Below are positions 44,475 through 46,623 of a stretch of 46,623 bases of DNA, one piece after another (position 1 is the first letter of the stretch; each line of letters begins with the position of its first letter). Under the pieces are notes generated by a model. It saw only the letters and a program-made list of their open reading frames with translations. It did no database searches and had not been told where the DNA came from. Where the stretch lies: assembly GCA_019454835.1 (NCBI GenBank), contig JACFNP010000027.1:1-46623 (forward strand), in the 5' to 3' direction. The stretch comes from Rubellimicrobium sp. (lineage in GTDB: Bacteria > Pseudomonadota > Alphaproteobacteria > Rhodobacterales > Rhodobacteraceae). A program made the translations under genes and the position numbers.

Positions 44475-45491
44475 TCAGAAATGTTCCTCGAACTTCTTGG
44501 CGAGGTCGTCGATGTTCTCGGGCGGCCAGTCCTCGACTTCCATGCCCAGATGCAGGCCCATGGTCGAGAGCACTTCCTTGATCTCGTTCAGGGACTTGCG
44601 GCCGAAGTTCGGCGTGCGCAGCATCTCGGCCTCGGTCTTCTGGATGAGGTCGCCGATATAGACGATGTTGTCGTTCTTCAGGCAGTTGGCCGAACGGACC
44701 GACAGCTCCAGCTCGTCGACCTTCTTCAGCAGCAGCGGGTTGAATTCCAGCGCTTCCTCGGGGCCGCCCGCCGAGGCCGAATCCGGCTCGTCGAAGTTGA
44801 CGAAGATCGACAACTGGTCCTGGAGGATGCGCGCGGCATAGGCGACCGCATCATCGGGCGTCAGGCCGCCGTTGGTTTCCACCTTCATCGTCAGCTTGTC
44901 GTAATCAAGCACCTGCCCCTCGCGGGTCGGGGTCACCTCGTAGCTGACCTTGCGCACCGGCGAATAGATCGCGTCGATGGCGATCAGGCCGATGGGCGCA
45001 TCCTCGGGCTTGTTGCGGTCGGCGGCGACATAGCCCTTTCCGACATTCACCGTCAGCTCCATGTAGAGCGAGGCGCCGTCGTCAAGCTGGCAGATGACGT
45101 GGTCCTTGTTGAGAACCTCGATCCCGGCGGTTTCGGTGATGTCGGCGGCGGTCACCTGGCCGGGGCCTTTGGCCTGCAGCGTCAGCCGCTTCGGCCCGTC
45201 GACATCCATGCGCAGCGCGACACCCTTGAGGTTCAGGATGATGTCGGTGACATCCTCGCGCACGCCCGAGATGGACGAGAATTCGTGCAGCACGTTGTCG
45301 ATCTGCACGGCGGTGATCGCGGCGCCCTGCAGCGACGACAGCAGGACGCGGCGCAGCGCGTTGCCCAGCGTGAGGCCGAAGCCGCGTTCGAGCGGTTCGG
45401 CGACAAGCGTGGCCTGACGGGACGGGTCGGCGCCGGGGCGGACCTGAAGCTGCGTGGGCTTGATCAGGTCGGACCAGTTCTTGTGGATCAT
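44475..45491 (-). CDS. rpoA: RNA polymerase alpha subunit
   Basis: 338 residues: N-terminal dimerisation domain (about 1-230; [30 protein letters not shown]) and C-terminal domain that binds UP elements and regulators (about 255-320; [30 protein letters not shown]). GGAGGGAT precedes the ATG at 45489-45491. Lies between rpsK and rplQ in the alpha operon. Confidence 0.98.
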   Translation of the reverse strand: MIHKNWSDLIKPTQLQVRPGADPSRQATLVAEPLERGFGLTLGNALRRVLLSSLQGAAITAVQIDNVLHEFSSISGVREDVTDIILNLKGVALRMDVDGPKRLTLQAKGPGQVTAADITETAGIEVLNKDHVICQLDDGASLYMELTVNVGKGYVAADRNKPEDAPIGLIAIDAIYSPVRKVSYEVTPTREGQVLDYDKLTMKVETNGGLTPDDAVAYAARILQDQLSIFVNFDEPDSASAGGPEEALEFNPLLLKKVDELELSVRSANCLKNDNIVYIGDLIQKTEAEMLRTPNFGRKSLNEIKEVLSTMGLHLGMEVEDWPPENIDDLAKKFEEHF

Positions 45492-45603
45492 GCATCCCTC
45501 CATTCCAGCCGGCTCCCCATGACCGAAAGGGGCCGGCACCCGAGGTTGAATCGCGAAAGGCAGGACCGCACCGGACGTGCGCCCCTGCCCCGAAGTTGCT
45601 GCG

Positions 45604-45996
45604 TCAGACCCTGCGGCGCTTGGGCGGACGGCAGCCGTTGTGGGCGATCGGCGTCACGTCGCGGATCGAGGTGATGGAAAAGCCCACCGCCGCCAGCGCG
45701 CGCAACGCGGATTCGCGGCCCGAGCCGGGACCCTGCACCTCGACCTCAAGCGTTTTCACGCCATGCTCCTGCGCCTTGCGGCCCGCATCCTCGGCGGCCA
45801 TCTGCGCGGCATAGGGGGTCGACTTGCGCGACCCCTTGAAGCCCATCGTCCCGGCCGAGGACCAGGCAATCGCGTTGCCCTGCACGTCCGAGATCAGGAT
45901 CTTGGTGTTGTTGAAGGAGGAATTCACATGCGCCACACCCGTGGCGATGTTCTTGGAGACCTTCTTCTTGCCGCCACGGCGGATATCACGAGCCAT
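45604..45996 (-). CDS. rpsK: Small ribosomal subunit protein uS11
   Basis: 130 residues: [27 protein letters not shown] and the C-terminus [18 protein letters not shown], all invariant S11 motifs. Twelve bases separate it from rpsM. Confidence 0.98.
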   Translation of the reverse strand: MARDIRRGGKKKVSKNIATGVAHVNSSFNNTKILISDVQGNAIAWSSAGTMGFKGSRKSTPYAAQMAAEDAGRKAQEHGVKTLEVEVQGPGSGRESALRALAAVGFSITSIRDVTPIAHNGCRPPKRRRV

Positions 45997-46008
45997 GTCG
46001 GTGTCTCC

Positions 46009-46377
46009 TTACTTCTTCTTGCCGGCGATGGGGCGGGCAGGCCCCTTGCGGGTGCGGGCGTTGGTATGGGTCCGCTGGCCGCGCACCGGCAGGTTGCGGC
46101 GGTGGCGCAGGCCGCGATAGCAGCCAAGGTCCATGAGCCGCTTGATGTTCATCTGCGTCTCGCGGCGAAGGTCGCCTTCGACGACGAGATTCGCGTCGAT
46201 GTATTCGCGGATCGCCAGAACCTCGGCATCCGTGAGATCATTGGCGCGGCGGGTCGGGTCGATGTTCGTCGCCGCGCAGATCTGGTCGGCGAAATGACGG
46301 CCGATGCCGTGGATATAGGTGAGGGCGATGGGAACCCGCTTCGCGGTCGGGATGTTCACGCCGGCAATACGTGCCAC
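46009..46377 (-). CDS. rpsM: Small ribosomal subunit protein uS13
   Basis: 122 residues: [54 protein letters not shown] and a GKKK end. The start codon is GTG (46375-46377), following AGGAAAG. First gene of rpsM-rpsK-rpoA-rplQ, with its own promoter upstream. Confidence 0.98.
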   Translation of the reverse strand: MARIAGVNIPTAKRVPIALTYIHGIGRHFADQICAATNIDPTRRANDLTDAEVLAIREYIDANLVVEGDLRRETQMNIKRLMDLGCYRGLRHRRNLPVRGQRTHTNARTRKGPARPIAGKKK

Positions 46378-46522
46378 GCAGTCTTTCCTTTCGTTGCGGT
46401 TCCGTCGTGCCGGAACCTTTTTTCACAACCGGGCAGCCGGGCCGCCCGCCGTCGAGGTGATCGTGGTGCGACACCGCATCACACGAATCGCCCCGCGCGC
46501 CATGGCCGCAGGGGAATGCAGC

Positions 46523-46551
46523 CCCATAGGGGCGCGCGCGGGTGGCGTCAA
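46523..46551 (-). promoter_or_regulatory. Alpha-operon promoter upstream of rpsM
   Basis: On the minus strand TTGACG (46551-46546), a 17-base spacer, TATGGG (46528-46523). The discriminator is G/C-rich, as expected for a stringently controlled ribosomal promoter. The leader to the rpsM GTG is about 135 bases. No gene is seen in 46378-46623 beyond this; one GANTC site (GATTC on the minus strand) lies in the leader. Confidence 0.72.
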
Positions 46552-46623
46552 GCGGATCGTCGGGGTCGGCAGGGCCACGAACCCAACACCCCCGTGACAT
46601 ATGCCGCGCGGTCTGACTCAGTG

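Noticed and set aside
46238..46600. Minus-strand frame upstream of rpsM as part of adk or another gene
   Set aside because: It overlaps rpsM and its promoter, and shows no adenylate kinase or other family motif.

Overview
The window is chromosomal DNA from a high-G+C alphaproteobacterium, most likely of the Rhodobacterales (Rhodobacter/Paracoccus/roseobacter type). Evidence: G+C is near 70% by eye; HisG is the short form and needs HisZ; the order rpmH-rnpA-yidD-ttcA-yidC-MOSC-engB-argB and the cluster rarA-rluC-HAD-ATP12-AapJ-like are arrangements I know from that order; an ATP12 chaperone is present; and the best promoters fit TTGACN-17-TATGGN. No tRNA, rRNA, CRISPR array, phage region or complete transposase gene was found. 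Almost everything is housekeeping or conserved accessory genes, tightly packed, with many ATGA stop/start overlaps.

Layout. 1-7 kb: ptsP (PTS-Ntr enzyme I), a GNAT acetyltransferase, a GFA-type zinc protein, mtnP, an FAD-linked 2-hydroxyacid dehydrogenase and nadK. 7-11.6 kb: gdhA divergent from glyA, an HlyIII/PAQR membrane protein and an M48 lipoprotein protease. 11.7-12.5 kb: a toxin-antitoxin locus whose toxin gene is broken by a 101-base miniature element. 12.5-17.7 kb: a small conserved protein, a type III PLP decarboxylase divergent from an Lrp/AsnC regulator, and valS. 17.8-21.1 kb: hisS-hisZ-hisG on the minus strand. 21.3-26.4 kb: a UMF1 transporter, mepA and phytase-like lipoprotein operon, a THEM6-like thioesterase, a YggT protein and a conserved 147-aa protein. 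26.6-31.4 kb: a YbbA/YbbP-like ABC pair, a TesA-like esterase, and csp coupled to a DUF4329 lipoprotein. 31.8-38.9 kb: the long plus-strand run rpmH to sixA. 39-43.8 kb: minus-strand rarA, rluC, HAD phosphatase and ATP12, with an orphan amino-acid binding protein. 43.9-46.6 kb: minus-strand alpha operon rpsM-rpsK-rpoA-rplQ with a clear sigma-70 promoter.

The unusual content lies in small repeats. (1) A palindromic family of about 90 bases (CGTCATTGCGAGG...CCTCGCAATGACG) occurs about ten times plus partial units, always between genes; some copies sit inside a larger element with outer inverted repeats. (2) A 101-base miniature element with GAGC...GCTC ends and a TA target duplication interrupts the toxin gene; removing it restores a 113-codon frame exactly. 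(3) A second copy of that element is itself interrupted by a member of family 1, with a 6-base direct repeat (TTGTTC); removing the insert gives a gap-free alignment to the intact copy. Both 101-base copies supply a TAG stop codon to the neighbouring gene. (4) A terminator-like hairpin followed by (A/G)GTATTTgCGcaAGGATGAAGG occurs four times at gene ends. In addition, hisS carries a sharply bounded patch of about 300 bases with about 49% G+C, which looks like an imported segment.
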